Source: Bacteroidales bacterium (GTDB lineage: Bacteria > Bacteroidota > Bacteroidia > Bacteroidales > UBA932). From it: a stretch of DNA of 64,000 bases. The stretch lies in the NCBI GenBank assembly GCA_017630215.1, contig JAGBVR010000007.1, positions 1 to 64,000 of the forward strand, in the 5' to 3' direction. Positions within the stretch are counted from its first letter, which is position 1. Every line of letters starts with the position of its first letter. This document shows positions 1 to 8,826 of this stretch, in pieces. The notes beneath the pieces are model-generated. The model had not been told where the DNA came from and made no database searches. It worked only from the letters and a program-made list of their open reading frames with translations. Position numbers and translations under genes: made by a program.

Positions 1-160
1 ATTTTATTTCTAGGCAATCTCCAAAGGATGATGCTAAGAGCATAAACGATACCGTCGGTCCCTATATTAGACAAATGGTGTTCCCACGCTCTCGAAATCA
101 CATCAAAATGATTAGTTTTAGGTACCGGTGCGGCTAGAATTGGTCATTTTGGGGCGCACC

Positions 161-403
161 GCTGCCGAAGTATACTAAATTCGGCAGCTCAAAGCAGGCT
201 CCGCAGCTCAGCCCAAGGGCTGCTCTGCCTGCTTTGTGCTGGTGATCTAGTGCGTTGCACTCGATGCACAATCCGCCGTGCGAGAGCCCTTGGGCTGAGC
301 TCGCGCACGGCGTGATTGAGCGGGCGGCTGCCGTTTTTGCCGACCGCGATGCTAAGTGATATAAGCGTCGGGGCTTCTTCATTGATTTCCTGGTACCGAC
401 GCT
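161..403. repeat. Cluster of consecutive inverted repeats
   Basis: Four hairpins follow one another. Stem 161-169 pairs with 180-188 (9 bp, perfect). Stem 190-199 pairs with 227-236 (10 bp). Stem 275-284 pairs with about 301-312. Stem 364-371 pairs with 396-403 (8 bp). In addition the 17-mer at 205-221 is the exact reverse complement of 285-301, so the loops of the second and third hairpins could pair with each other. Function is unknown; it could be a structured RNA, a decayed mobile element or a REP-like cluster. Confidence 0.6.
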
Positions 404-460
404 CTTGTTTTGGTATTAAATGATTTTTTAACAATACACCAGTCCTTAAAATCACCATAA

Positions 461-527
461 ATAAGGACAAAACGCTTTACAATCAATGTTTGTCATCAAA
501 TACCGACTATATAGGGACAAAGCGTTT
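461..527. repeat. Imperfect direct repeats, 50 bp apart
   Basis: ATAAGGACAAAACGCTTT at 461-478 and ATAGGGACAAAGCGTTT at 511-527 are near copies in direct orientation. A weaker third copy lies at 62-84 (CTATATTAGACAAATGG and following bases). They may be ends of a degraded mobile element or protein-binding repeats; no transposase is visible. Confidence 0.4.
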
Positions 528-532
528 CCAAC

Positions 533-572
533 AAGCACTACCAAGAGAGCCTGTCGAAGTGCTTTTCTTGGT
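533..572. repeat. Interleaved inverted repeats
   Basis: AAGCACT at 533-539 is complementary to 558-564, and ACCAAGA at 540-546 is complementary to 566-572. The two 7-bp stems interleave, so they form either a pseudoknot or alternative hairpins. Confidence 0.4.
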
Positions 573-644
573 GTAAGCAGGTATATCATTCCCAAAGTTT
601 TTATAAACGGATAACACTCACAGGGATATTGTACTTGATAAGAG

Positions 645-665
645 ATGCCCGATCGAGTCGGGCAT
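645..665. repeat. Short palindromic repeat
   Basis: An 8-bp perfect stem, ATGCCCGA (645-652) and TCGGGCAT (658-665), encloses the loop TCGAG. It resembles dispersed intergenic palindromes seen in many bacterial genomes, but only one copy is visible in this window. Confidence 0.5.
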
Positions 666-819
666 GACGAAAGGGAAATGCTTTGCCTCATTCCAACCCC
701 ACTGAGGGAATTGAGGTTTTTGAGGGAATGAGGGAAAACAAAAAGCAGGAACGCCCCAGGAAGACAGTAATCCGAGCGAGAAAACGAAGAAAAGTCGCCT
801 CAAAGGGCAAAAAAACAGT

Positions 820-855
820 AAAAGGCGCGAGTTTCTTCGATTTCTCGCGCCTTTT
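820..855 (-). terminator. Rho-independent terminator of the M48 protease gene
   Basis: A 12-bp perfect stem (820-831 with 844-855, core GGCGCGAG/CTCGCGCC) lies directly after the stop codon of the minus-strand protease gene. It is followed on that strand by a T-rich stretch. Confidence 0.8.
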
Positions 856-861
856 GTCTAT

Positions 862-1668
862 CTAATAATTCCATGCTATTGACTTAGCCTCCGGTATGCG
901 ACGATTGATTTCCGAGATACGCTTATTGTCGCTGGGATGGGTACTGAGAAAATCACTTGCATTTCCACCGCCAGCAGACATCTTTGTCCAGAAACCAACC
1001 GCACTTTCAGAATCATATCCTGCTATTTCCATAAATACGATTCCCATATAGTCCGCTTCATACTCGTGTTTTCGTGAATATGGAAGCATAAAGCCTACCT
1101 GAGCACCTAGTCCGAAAACAGATGTCGCAACAGTCTGGACTGCAGCGGACTTCTGCGAGAGAGCCTTAGAGAGTATCGCCATTCCGTACTGTGTCATAAT
1201 CTGCTGACTCATACGCTCATTGCTATGCTTGGCGACTGCGTGTGCGATCTCGTGTCCCAGAACGACAGCCAGTTCCGCTTCGTTCTGTGCGACACTAAGA
1301 AGACCTTCATAAACGACAATCTTTCCACCTGGAAGACAGAAGGCGTTGACCTGATCATCTGCAACAAGGCTGAACTCCCATTTAAGATTGTCCAGTTCTG
1401 ACTCCAATCCATTAGCTTTCAGATATGCTTCGGTCGCATCAGCCAGCTTCTTTCCCACAGACTTCACCATTGACGAAGCCTTGACATTGGAAGACAACTT
1501 CGCTCCCTTCATATAATCATTATACTGAGTCAATCCAGCCTCATAAACTTCCTGATCAGAAACAAGAAGAACCTGCCTTCTCCCTGTCAACGGAACTGCG
1601 CCACACCCGGCAACAACCATTGCTGTCAGAATTACGGCAAGGATTTGCACAATAAAGATTTTCTTCAT
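862..1668 (-). CDS. M48 family metalloprotease, lipoprotein
   Basis: Predicted zinc metalloprotease of 268 residues anchored in the cell envelope. The N-terminus is a lipoprotein signal ending in the lipobox VVAGC, with Cys22 as the lipidated residue. The zinc motif HEIAH lies at 139-143 and the third-ligand region HEYEAD at 201-206. The VPLTGRR stretch after the lipidation site recalls the LoiP/YggG group of M48 lipoproteins, which degrade misfolded envelope proteins (family knowledge). It lies downstream of the bactofilin gene but is separated from it by a terminator, so it probably has its own promoter, although I see no clear box in 1669-1731. A strong terminator follows. Confidence 0.9.
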   Translation of the reverse strand: MKKIFIVQILAVILTAMVVAGCGAVPLTGRRQVLLVSDQEVYEAGLTQYNDYMKGAKLSSNVKASSMVKSVGKKLADATEAYLKANGLESELDNLKWEFSLVADDQVNAFCLPGGKIVVYEGLLSVAQNEAELAVVLGHEIAHAVAKHSNERMSQQIMTQYGMAILSKALSQKSAAVQTVATSVFGLGAQVGFMLPYSRKHEYEADYMGIVFMEIAGYDSESAVGFWTKMSAGGGNASDFLSTHPSDNKRISEINRRIPEAKSIAWNY

Positions 1669-1700
1669 AACCAGCTATATTTCAAGTCACGACATACACA

Positions 1701-1724
1701 AAAGGACCGGAAAACCGGCCCTTT
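1701..1724 (-). terminator. Terminator after the bactofilin gene
   Basis: AAAGGACCGG (1701-1710) pairs with CCGGCCCTTT (1715-1724) with one mismatch. It lies just after the bactofilin stop codon, and TTTT follows on the minus strand. Confidence 0.7.
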
Positions 1725-1731
1725 CAACTAA

Positions 1732-2163
1732 TTAGTTAGCTGGAGTCTGATGCTGGTGCTGCGCCTGCGCTACCGGCTTCACAGCTACCTGACCTCCAGT
1801 AAGCTTATCATATTCGGCATCACTGATAGTCTTGCAGTTACCATTGAATACCGCACCAAGCTCTACCGCCAGCTTCTTGATGTGAAGATTTCCATTGACA
1901 ACACATCCCTCTTTAAGAGCAAGTGTATCCTTCACATAAAGGTTTCCTTCCACCTTACCCCAAAGATCAATATTATCACAGAAAATATCACCCTTGATCA
2001 CCGCTGTCTCTCCGATCACTACTCGTCCTTTTGACTGGAGTTTACCTTCAAAAGTTCCGTCGACACGGATATCGGACGGCGAGATGATTTCACCCTTTAT
2101 TACTGTTCCGGCAGAGATCCGGCTGATTGAATTGACATTAAGAGTAGTTTCTGTCTTTGCCAT
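1732..2163 (-). CDS. Bactofilin (polymer-forming cytoskeletal protein)
   Basis: A 143-residue protein of the bactofilin family. The core, about residues 12-112, is a run of short beta-strand repeats with regularly spaced Gly and hydrophobic positions (GTVIKGEI, VDGTFEGKL, GKVEGNLYV), as expected of the right-handed beta-helix that polymerises without nucleotide. The C-terminal tail is polar and rich in Gln and His (AQAQHQHQTPAN). Bactofilins scaffold envelope and cell-wall enzymes at the inner membrane face. The gene sits 28 bp downstream of secA on the same strand and is followed by a terminator, so cotranscription with secA is likely. Confidence 0.9.
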   Translation of the reverse strand: MAKTETTLNVNSISRISAGTVIKGEIISPSDIRVDGTFEGKLQSKGRVVIGETAVIKGDIFCDNIDLWGKVEGNLYVKDTLALKEGCVVNGNLHIKKLAVELGAVFNGNCKTISDAEYDKLTGGQVAVKPVAQAQHQHQTPAN

Positions 2164-2191
2164 GATATTTAGATTTTTAATTATTCATTGA

Positions 2192-5100
2192 TTATAGTCC
2201 TTTACCGTGACAGTTCTTGAACTTCTTGCCGCTTCCGCAAGGGCAAGGGTCATTTCTGCCCACCTGCTTGTCCACATGAACAGGCATCTTGCTCTTTGGC
2301 TCTCCTCCGTTGGTCACAAGATCCGTACGTGAAGTCTGCATCTGCTCCACATTCTTCTTTGGCTGCTGCGGAGCTGACTCCCTTGCTTCGGAAGCATCCC
2401 TCAGAGGAATGAACGCACGAAGAAGGAACGAGAGAACATCCTTGTTCAGGTCTTCAAGCATCTGACTGAAGAGATTGAAGCTCTCGAATTTGTAGATAAG
2501 AAGCGGGTCCTTCTGCTCGTAAGTAGCATTCTGCACAGACTGCTTCAAGTCATCCATATCGCGCAGATGCTCTTTCCATTTATCATCGATCTGCCATAGA
2601 GTGATAGTCTTGCTGAGTGCTCTGGCAATCTCCTTACCCTCAGTTTCATATGCCTTCTTAAGATTCACAGAAAGGGTAAGCATCTTGCGGCCGTCTGAGA
2701 TAGGAATGGCGATATTCTGATAGATAGCTCCCTGCTTCTCATACACTTCCCTGATGATAGGATATGCTCTCTGAAGCATTGTATCCATACGTCTTTCATA
2801 GGTCTTGAGGATATTGGCGTGAAGGGCCTCCGTCATCGCAGCCTTGTTTCCTTTTGCAAATACTGCCTCATCAAATCCAAGCTCGACAGAAAGCGACGTC
2901 ATCACGAGTTCCGAGAATGATTCGTAATCCATTTCCTCTGATTTATCGACGAGAATCTGCGCAATGTCCTGCATCATGTTCATCACGTCGATCTCTACTC
3001 GCTCACCAGAAAGCGCGTTACGCCTCTTTGTATAGATTACCTCTCTCTGAGAGTTCATCACATCATCATATTCAAGGAGTCTCTTACGGATACCGAAGTT
3101 GTTTTCCTCGACTTTCTTCTGAGCTCTCTCCACAGCGCTGCTGAGCATTGAAGCCTCAAGAGCCTCATCCTCCTGCATGCCCATTCTATCGACCATTCCA
3201 GCGATCTTTTCACCACCGAAAAGACGCATGAGCTTATCCTCAAGAGAAACATAGAAAATAGATGAACCCGGGTCTCCCTGACGTCCGGAACGACCTCTGA
3301 GCTGACGGTCCACACGGCGGCTGTCGTGGCGCTCGGTACCGATGATTGCAAGTCCGCCGGCAGCTTTCACTTCATCAGGAAGCTTGATATCGGTTCCTCG
3401 GCCGGCCATATTGGTCGCGATTGTCACTGTAGAAGGTTCTCCGGCATGTTTAACCACCTCAGCCTCACGTGCATGCTGCTTAGCATTGAGAACCTGGTGC
3501 TGGATACCGCGGAGACGGAGCATACGGCTCAGGAGTTCGGAAGTCTCCACATCAGTTGTACCCACAAGCACAGGTCTTCCTTCCTTTGTAAGCTCAACTA
3601 CCTTATTGATCACCGCATCATACTTCGCCTTCTTAGTCTTATATATAAGGTCATTGTTATCAATACGTGCGATCGGTCTGTTGGTAGGGATGACCACTAC
3701 ATCGAGCTTATAGATAGACCAGAACTCACCGGCCTCAGTCTCTGCAGTACCGGTCATACCTGCCAGCTTGTGATACATGCGGAAGTAGTTCTGGAGAGTA
3801 ATGGTTGCAAATGTCTGAGTAGCCGCCTCGACCTTCACATTCTCCTTAGCCTCGACAGCCTGATGGAGTCCGTCGCTCCAGCGGCGTCCCTCCATGATAC
3901 GTCCTGTCTGCTCGTCGACGATCTTGATCTTGCCGTCCTGAATGATATAGTCGATCTCCTTATCGAACATTGTATAGGCCTTAAGGAGCTGGTTGACAGT
4001 ATGTACACGCTCTGACTTGAGTGCAAAATCCGCAAGGATCTCATCCTTCTTTATCTGCTTCTCTTCTGCTGTAAGTTCGAGATTCTTCTGAACCTCAGCA
4101 ATGGCAGCACCTACATCAGGAAGCACGAAGAAATTCGTATCCTCAAGATTTCCGGTGATGAGGTCGCGTCCCTTGTCTGTCATATCCACAGAATGCTGTT
4201 TCTCATTGATGACGAAGAAAAGTTCGTCAGTCACGATATGCATTTCGCGCTCATTATCCTGGATATAATAGTTCTCGACCTTCTGCATGAGCTGCTTCAT
4301 ACCAGGCTCACTGAGGAACTTGATGAGCGGCTTGTACTTAGGATAGCCCTTATACGCTCTGAAAAGAAGCAGTCCACCATCTTTCTCATTACCTTCTGCG
4401 ATAAGTTTCCTCGCTTCATTGAGGAGCTGATTGACGAGAGTCTTCTGATTGCTGTAGAGACGCTCCACAAGCGGCTTGTACTCCATGAACTGCTGATCCT
4501 CTCCCTTTGGAACCGGACCGGAAATGATCAGAGGAGTACGAGCGTCATCGATAAGCACAGAGTCGACCTCATCGACAATGGCAAAATGATGCTTCTTCTG
4601 AACAAGGTCCTTCATAGAAGTGGCCATATTGTCACGGAGGTAGTCGAAACCGAATTCATTGTTTGTACCGAAGGTGATGTTACATGCATAAGCCTTCTTA
4701 CGTGCCTCGCTGTTCGGCTGATGCTTGTCGATACAATCCACAGAAAGTCCGTGGAACATATAGAGAGGGCCCATCCACTCGGAGTCACGCTTAGAGAGGT
4801 AGTCGTTCACTGTCACAACATGCACTCCCTTGCCGGCCAAGGCATTAAGAAAGACTGGAAGAGTAGCTACGAGAGTCTTACCCTCTCCGGTAGCCATCTC
4901 GGCGATCTTTCCCTGATGCAGAACGATACCACCGATCAGCTGCACATCGTAATGAACCATATCCCATGTCATCTCGTTTCCTCCGGCGAGCCAATGGTTC
5001 TGCCATACGGCATAATCACCATCGATTGTAACGAACTCCTTGGTAGTGCTGAGATCACGGTCAAACTGAGTAGCCTTGACACGGATTTCCGGGTTCTGAG

Positions 5101-5467
5101 CAAAACGACGTGCTGTCGATTTCATGATTGCAAATGCTTCAGGAAGGATTTCATCAAGGACCTTCTCTATGGTTTCGTCCACTCTCTTGACAAGCTTATC
5201 CTGCTCAGTAGCAAGAGCTTCCTTCTGATTCAGAGGAATTTCCTTCTCGAGTTCTTCCCTGATCTGAGCGATGCGGTTCTCATCCTGGGCAATAGCCGCC
5301 TGGATCTTATCCTTAAGCCCCTGGCATCTTTCCCTTAGCTGGTCGTCTGAGAGTTTGTCAATAGTATTGTAAGCTTGAAGCACTTTGTCCAAGGTAGGCT
5401 TGATAGCCTTCATATCACGATCGGCCTTGGATCCGAAAATCTTTCTGAAAACGTCTGTTAATGACAT
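2192..5467 (-). CDS. secA: Preprotein translocase subunit SecA
   Basis: ATPase motor that drives unfolded preproteins through SecYEG. At 1,091 residues it is longer than enterobacterial SecA (about 900), as is usual for Bacteroidota. Walker A (MATGEGKT) lies at about 191-198 and the DEVD box at 299-302. The helicase-like core continues to the conserved [10 protein letters not shown] region. The C-terminus is the zinc-binding SEC-C motif ([16 protein letters not shown]) that contacts SecB or phospholipid. The frame is open 27 codons further upstream, but I place the start at [11 protein letters not shown] because that matches SecA N-termini; the longer start would also overlap the promoter at 5526-5556. 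Confidence 0.97.
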   Translation of the reverse strand: MSLTDVFRKIFGSKADRDMKAIKPTLDKVLQAYNTIDKLSDDQLRERCQGLKDKIQAAIAQDENRIAQIREELEKEIPLNQKEALATEQDKLVKRVDETIEKVLDEILPEAFAIMKSTARRFAQNPEIRVKATQFDRDLSTTKEFVTIDGDYAVWQNHWLAGGNEMTWDMVHYDVQLIGGIVLHQGKIAEMATGEGKTLVATLPVFLNALAGKGVHVVTVNDYLSKRDSEWMGPLYMFHGLSVDCIDKHQPNSEARKKAYACNITFGTNNEFGFDYLRDNMATSMKDLVQKKHHFAIVDEVDSVLIDDARTPLIISGPVPKGEDQQFMEYKPLVERLYSNQKTLVNQLLNEARKLIAEGNEKDGGLLLFRAYKGYPKYKPLIKFLSEPGMKQLMQKVENYYIQDNEREMHIVTDELFFVINEKQHSVDMTDKGRDLITGNLEDTNFFVLPDVGAAIAEVQKNLELTAEEKQIKKDEILADFALKSERVHTVNQLLKAYTMFDKEIDYIIQDGKIKIVDEQTGRIMEGRRWSDGLHQAVEAKENVKVEAATQTFATITLQNYFRMYHKLAGMTGTAETEAGEFWSIYKLDVVVIPTNRPIARIDNNDLIYKTKKAKYDAVINKVVELTKEGRPVLVGTTDVETSELLSRMLRLRGIQHQVLNAKQHAREAEVVKHAGEPSTVTIATNMAGRGTDIKLPDEVKAAGGLAIIGTERHDSRRVDRQLRGRSGRQGDPGSSIFYVSLEDKLMRLFGGEKIAGMVDRMGMQEDEALEASMLSSAVERAQKKVEENNFGIRKRLLEYDDVMNSQREVIYTKRRNALSGERVEIDVMNMMQDIAQILVDKSEEMDYESFSELVMTSLSVELGFDEAVFAKGNKAAMTEALHANILKTYERRMDTMLQRAYPIIREVYEKQGAIYQNIAIPISDGRKMLTLSVNLKKAYETEGKEIARALSKTITLWQIDDKWKEHLRDMDDLKQSVQNATYEQKDPLLIYKFESFNLFSQMLEDLNKDVLSFLLRAFIPLRDASEARESAPQQPKKNVEQMQTSRTDLVTNGGEPKSKMPVHVDKQVGRNDPCPCGSGKKFKNCHGKGL

Positions 5468-5525
5468 ATCTATACTATATTTATTATCTAAAAGAAGTTG
5501 TATGCACAACAGTACACACAACTTG

Positions 5526-5556
5526 CAAATATAGTGACATTTAAGCAAATTTCAAA
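5526..5556 (-). promoter_or_regulatory. Promoter of secA
   Basis: On the minus strand, TTTG (5556-5553), a 19-bp spacer and TATATTTG (5533-5526) match the Bacteroidetes primary-sigma consensus. The predicted transcript starts near 5520, about 50 nt before the secA start codon. Confidence 0.75.
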
Positions 5557-5618
5557 AATGGCAGCCATAAACTGTCATATCTGCAGACAAAAAGTCATGT
5601 AAATGTCAATATGTCCTG

Positions 5619-6497
5619 TCAACGGACAGACTCATAATCAAGAACGCACATCCTTAGAGACTCTGTCCAATGAGGTATATCCAGATCGAAATCCCTCATT
5701 ATCCGGGCCTTGTCCAGAACCGAATAATGCGGACGAAGGGCCTTGGTCGGAAATTCGGATGAAAGGCAAGGCCTTATATTGCATAAATGTCCTACCGCAT
5801 CACGTATGGCAACAGCGAAATCGTACCAAGAGCATACCCCTAGCCCTGTGTAGTGATATACGCCCGACTGTCCGTCATTCCATCTGTCGATCACATGGAA
5901 TATCGCATGAGCCAGATCCGGAGCATAAGTCGGAGTTCCGACCTGATCAAAGACCACCTTCATCTCAGACAATGCAGCTGTCTTCTCAACAATTGTATTG
6001 AAGAAATTGCGGGCACCACATGAATACAGCCAGGCAGTTCTGAGTATCAGATATCTGCACCCTGATGCTTCGATGAGCTTCTCCCCTTCAAGTTTAGTTT
6101 GGCCATACACACTCAAAGGATTAGGCGCATCGTCCTCTTTATATGGCGTATTAGACTGACCATCAAACACATAATCTGTAGAAACATGGATCAGGGATAT
6201 ATTTCTCTCCGCTGCCTGACATGCCATTATACCGGCTGCTTCCGCATTGATTTCACATGCCACCTGCAAGGCTGCTTCCGCCTTCTCGACATCGGTATAT
6301 GCGGCGCAATTGACCACAACATCGATTTCCTGCAAATCCAGCATACGGCCGACAGCATCAGCATCCGTTATATCCAGAGCCAACACATCTGCTTCTGGGT
6401 GTATATCTGTAAAAATGCACGTGTGTCCGGATAAATCGGAAATGTTTCTAATAGCTTTTCCCAGCTGTCCTCCGGCACCTGTCACCAATATATTCAT
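5619..6497 (-). CDS. rfbD: dTDP-4-dehydrorhamnose reductase
   Basis: Last step of dTDP-L-rhamnose synthesis: NAD(P)H-dependent reduction of dTDP-4-dehydro-L-rhamnose. The 292-residue protein is a short-chain dehydrogenase with the Rossmann motif GAGGQLG (7-13), the STDYVFDG segment (106-113) and the catalytic pair Tyr131/Lys135 in YGQTK. It begins 12 bp after the rmlC gene on the same strand and closes a four-gene run (pdxA, rnhA, rmlC, rmlD). The two earlier pathway genes, rmlA and rmlB, are not in the window. The rhamnose would feed surface polysaccharide synthesis. Confidence 0.95.
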   Translation of the reverse strand: MNILVTGAGGQLGKAIRNISDLSGHTCIFTDIHPEADVLALDITDADAVGRMLDLQEIDVVVNCAAYTDVEKAEAALQVACEINAEAAGIMACQAAERNISLIHVSTDYVFDGQSNTPYKEDDAPNPLSVYGQTKLEGEKLIEASGCRYLILRTAWLYSCGARNFFNTIVEKTAALSEMKVVFDQVGTPTYAPDLAHAIFHVIDRWNDGQSGVYHYTGLGVCSWYDFAVAIRDAVGHLCNIRPCLSSEFPTKALRPHYSVLDKARIMRDFDLDIPHWTESLRMCVLDYESVR

Positions 6498-6509
6498 ATC
6501 GCAGTCCCA

Positions 6510-7064
6510 TTAAAAGAAAAACACATCCTCCAGTTCTTTGAAGCCGGGATGATTTCTGTCCTTATCCGAAAGGACCACATCCTCGGCAGGAATCCCCCAT
6601 TCAATGCCCAGATCAGAATCGTCCCATCTTATCGCACCTTCGCTCTCCGGCGCATAATAGTTGTCGCACTTATATTGGAATATCACTTCTTCAGACAGAA
6701 CGCAGAATCCGTGGGCAAACCCTCTCGGAATGAAAAGCTGCCTGTGATTATCCTCCGAAAGTTCTACAGCTGCATGCATTCCATATGTAGGAGACCCTTT
6801 TCTCAGATCCACAGCAACATCCATCACTCGCCCCTTGACTACACGCACAAGCTTGGCCTGGGCATATGGAGGCTTCTGAAAATGCAGCCCGCGAAGCACA
6901 CCGTACGTGGATTTGCTTTCATTATCCTGCACGAATTCCACCGGAGCCACCTTGCTGGCAAACTCTCTTTCGGAAAACGACTCGAAGAAATAGCCGCGCT
7001 GATCCTGGAAAAGTCGCGGTTCTATTATCACAAGTCCCTCTATATCAGTACGAACAACATTCAT
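6510..7064 (-). CDS. rfbC: dTDP-4-dehydrorhamnose 3,5-epimerase
   Basis: Cupin-fold epimerase of 184 residues, the usual family length, converting dTDP-4-dehydro-6-deoxyglucose to the L-lyxo form. The conserved block GVLRGLHFQ contains the expected catalytic base His61, and Lys71 follows in AQAKLVRV. The N-terminal FFESFSEREF and the FIPRGFAHGFCVLSE segment are typical. It is followed by rmlD and preceded by rnhA with only 3 bp between stop and start, indicating one transcript. Confidence 0.96.
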   Translation of the reverse strand: MNVVRTDIEGLVIIEPRLFQDQRGYFFESFSEREFASKVAPVEFVQDNESKSTYGVLRGLHFQKPPYAQAKLVRVVKGRVMDVAVDLRKGSPTYGMHAAVELSEDNHRQLFIPRGFAHGFCVLSEEVIFQYKCDNYYAPESEGAIRWDDSDLGIEWGIPAEDVVLSDKDRNHPGFKELEDVFFF

Positions 7065-7067
7065 AAT

Positions 7068-7574
7068 CTACAACAATGATTCTTCCGGAACATATCCGGT
7101 ATCAGGGGGAAGCTGAAGTCCTTTCGCCACTGCACCCGCACCGGCCTCCACAGCCAGAGCATCACACCTTTCATTCTCGGGATGTCCCGCATGACCTTTT
7201 ATCCAATGAAATGCCACCCTATGTTTCTGCAAAAGAGGAATGAGTCTCATCCACAGATCCGGATTCTTCACCTTTGCAAACCCTTTGCGTCTCCAGTTTT
7301 CCAGCCAACCTTTATTGATGGCATTGACCACATATGAGGAGTCACTGGTGACATGCACCTCGGCATTCTGCCACCTTATAGCTTCAATACCCTTGATTAC
7401 AGCCAGAAGTTCCATCCTGTTATTGGTAGTAAGGCTGAACCCTTCTGACATTTCCATCTTATGCGCTCCGCATTTGAGCACTACACCGTAGCCTCCGGGA
7501 CCGGGATTCCCGCTGGATGCCCCGTCCGTATAAAGAAATATCGGCGGTCTAGCCTGCTGACTTGCTTCTGCCAT
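7068..7574 (-). CDS. rnhA: Ribonuclease HI
   Basis: Endonuclease that cuts the RNA strand of RNA-DNA hybrids, used in primer and R-loop removal. The 168 residues include all four metal-binding acidic residues of the family: Asp17 (LYTDGASSGNPG), Glu55 (NRMELLAV), Asp78 (VTSDSSYV) and Asp138 (NERCDAL), plus the His of KGHAGH. The N-terminus carries about seven residues and the C-terminus about 20 residues beyond the E. coli enzyme. It lies 3 bp after pdxA, an unusual partner in function but clearly the same operon. Confidence 0.96.
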   Translation of the reverse strand: MAEASQQARPPIFLYTDGASSGNPGPGGYGVVLKCGAHKMEMSEGFSLTTNNRMELLAVIKGIEAIRWQNAEVHVTSDSSYVVNAINKGWLENWRRKGFAKVKNPDLWMRLIPLLQKHRVAFHWIKGHAGHPENERCDALAVEAGAGAVAKGLQLPPDTGYVPEESLL

Positions 7575-7577
7575 TGC

Positions 7578-8657
7578 CTACTCTATGATTCTTCCGCCCT
7601 TTGGCTTGATCTCCGTATCAGGCATCTTTATGGTCATGCGGTTTTCTACCAGATCGTCATAATCTGCACGACGGTTGAAGATATCGATTGCCGTATATAT
7701 CGCCGACATCATCGAACGAGGATCAGCCATATCCCTGCCGGCCATTTCATATGCCGTACCATGATCCGGAGATGTCCTCACGATAGGAAGCCCCGCTGTA
7801 TAATTGACCCCTTCTTCGAAGGCCAATGCTTTGAATGGAGTAAGTCCCTGATCGTGGTACATCGCAAGAACAGCATCAAACTTTCCATACGAAGAACCGA
7901 AGAATCCGTCAGGAGAATATGGACCGAATGCCAGAATGCCCTCAGCATTTGCTTCCTGGACAGCCGGAAGGATGACCTGCTGCTCCTCATCTCCGAGAAG
8001 GCCACCGTCACCACAATGCGGATTCAGACCTAATACAGCTATCTTTGGCGCATCGATTCCAAAATCTCTTTCAAGCGAGTTCTTCATCAGACGGAGTTTA
8101 CTCAAGATCTTTTCTTTTGTTATACTGCTGACCACATCCTTCAAAGCGATGTGTCCGGTCACTACTCCGACCTTAAGCCTGTCGCAGACCATTATCATTG
8201 CTACTTCATCCACGCCGAACTGCTTCTCCAGATACTCCGTATGACCTGTATATCCGAAGCCTTCACCCGCCATTGCCCTTTTATTGATCGGAGCGGTAAC
8301 AAGAACATCAATATAGCCTTCCTTGATGTCCTCTACAGCCCTTTCCAGGGAAGTCATCGCAGCCTTTGCAGATTCGGCAGTAGCCTGCCCCGGCTCGACA
8401 AATACATTCTCCGGAAGACAGTTAACGATATTGACTCTCTTCTGATGAACGTCTTTTGCGGAATTTATCACATTGGTATTTATCTGGTCGATATTGTGAA
8501 TCTGTTTTTTATAGAAGCCGAATATCTTGGACGATCCATAGATCACAGGAGTACAAAGATCCAGCATCCTTTCGTCTGCGAGTGCCTTGATAATGACCTC
8601 GTAACCGATGCCGTTGCCATCTCCCTGGGTAATACCCACAACTAATTTTCTTGCCAT
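7578..8657 (-). CDS. pdxA: 4-hydroxythreonine-4-phosphate dehydrogenase
   Basis: Enzyme of the deoxyxylulose-dependent pyridoxal phosphate pathway that oxidises 4-phosphohydroxy-L-threonine with NAD(P). The 359-residue protein begins VVGITQGDGNGIGYEV and contains the metal-ligand regions GYTGHTEYLE and YHDQGLTPFKAL, with the C-terminal RTSPDHGTAYEMAG block. It is the first gene of a four-gene minus-strand run and is divergent from recG. A few loop segments are longer than in E. coli PdxA (329 residues). Confidence 0.95.
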   Translation of the reverse strand: MARKLVVGITQGDGNGIGYEVIIKALADERMLDLCTPVIYGSSKIFGFYKKQIHNIDQINTNVINSAKDVHQKRVNIVNCLPENVFVEPGQATAESAKAAMTSLERAVEDIKEGYIDVLVTAPINKRAMAGEGFGYTGHTEYLEKQFGVDEVAMIMVCDRLKVGVVTGHIALKDVVSSITKEKILSKLRLMKNSLERDFGIDAPKIAVLGLNPHCGDGGLLGDEEQQVILPAVQEANAEGILAFGPYSPDGFFGSSYGKFDAVLAMYHDQGLTPFKALAFEEGVNYTAGLPIVRTSPDHGTAYEMAGRDMADPRSMMSAIYTAIDIFNRRADYDDLVENRMTIKMPDTEIKPKGGRIIE

Positions 8658-8688
8658 ATTCTTTATCGGAGTTTTTCTAATTAACTTA

Positions 8689-8696
8689 CAAATATA
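8689..8696 (-). promoter_or_regulatory. Putative -7 box for the pdxA operon
   Basis: TATATTTG on the minus strand, about 32 bp before the pdxA start codon. No TTTG at the ideal spacing is visible, so support rests on the -7 box alone. Confidence 0.5.
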
Positions 8697-8811
8697 TAAA
8701 TTTTTTCACAAAACTGCCAATATGACTTTTCCGGGCTCTCATATGCATGCCCAGGAATATATGGCTACAAAATTGTTGACATAAACCATATGAAGAAAGC
8801 GGATTTTTTAT

Positions 8812-8819
8812 TAGATTTG
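8812..8819 (+). promoter_or_regulatory. -7 box of recG, implying a leaderless mRNA
   Basis: TAGATTTG fits TAnnTTTG. Its last base is only 8 nt from the ATG at 8827, so transcription should start within a few bases of the start codon. There is no clear -33 TTTG. If translation instead starts at the internal Met at 8848, the leader would be about 23 nt. Confidence 0.5.
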
Positions 8820-8826
8820 CCAGTGT

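Larger units (their letters stand above)
1..861. other. Gene-poor region with hairpins and short repeats
   Basis: I see no convincing gene here. The short frames on both strands lack family signatures and overlap palindromes, so they look spurious. The region holds a series of four strong hairpins (about 161-403), three related short repeats (62-84, 461-478, 511-527), a pair of interleaved stems (533-572) and a palindrome at 645-665. A minus-strand frame of about 45 codons without ATG is open to the left edge (positions 3-143), too short and featureless to call a gene. Confidence 0.6.

Noticed and set aside
1-143. A minus-strand frame open to the left edge
   Set aside because: About 45 codons without ATG; such a run is expected by chance often enough, and the sequence shows no motif.
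683-865. A small basic protein frame on the plus strand
   Set aside because: It ends within the terminator hairpin of the M48 gene. The basic composition follows from A-rich DNA, and no homology signature is apparent.
3326-4015. A 229-codon open frame on the plus strand inside secA
   Set aside because: Antisense shadow of secA with no recognisable domain and no promoter.
4193-5338. A 381-codon open frame on the plus strand inside secA
   Set aside because: It lies wholly antisense to secA, a conserved and clearly real gene. Its translation shows no family signature and looks like the mirror of a helical, charged protein.
5468-5548. Upstream extension of secA by 27 codons
   Set aside because: It crosses the secA promoter and adds a Cys-rich sequence absent from SecA proteins.
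5603-6513. Plus-strand frames opposite rmlD
   Set aside because: They are antisense shadows of a clear enzyme gene.
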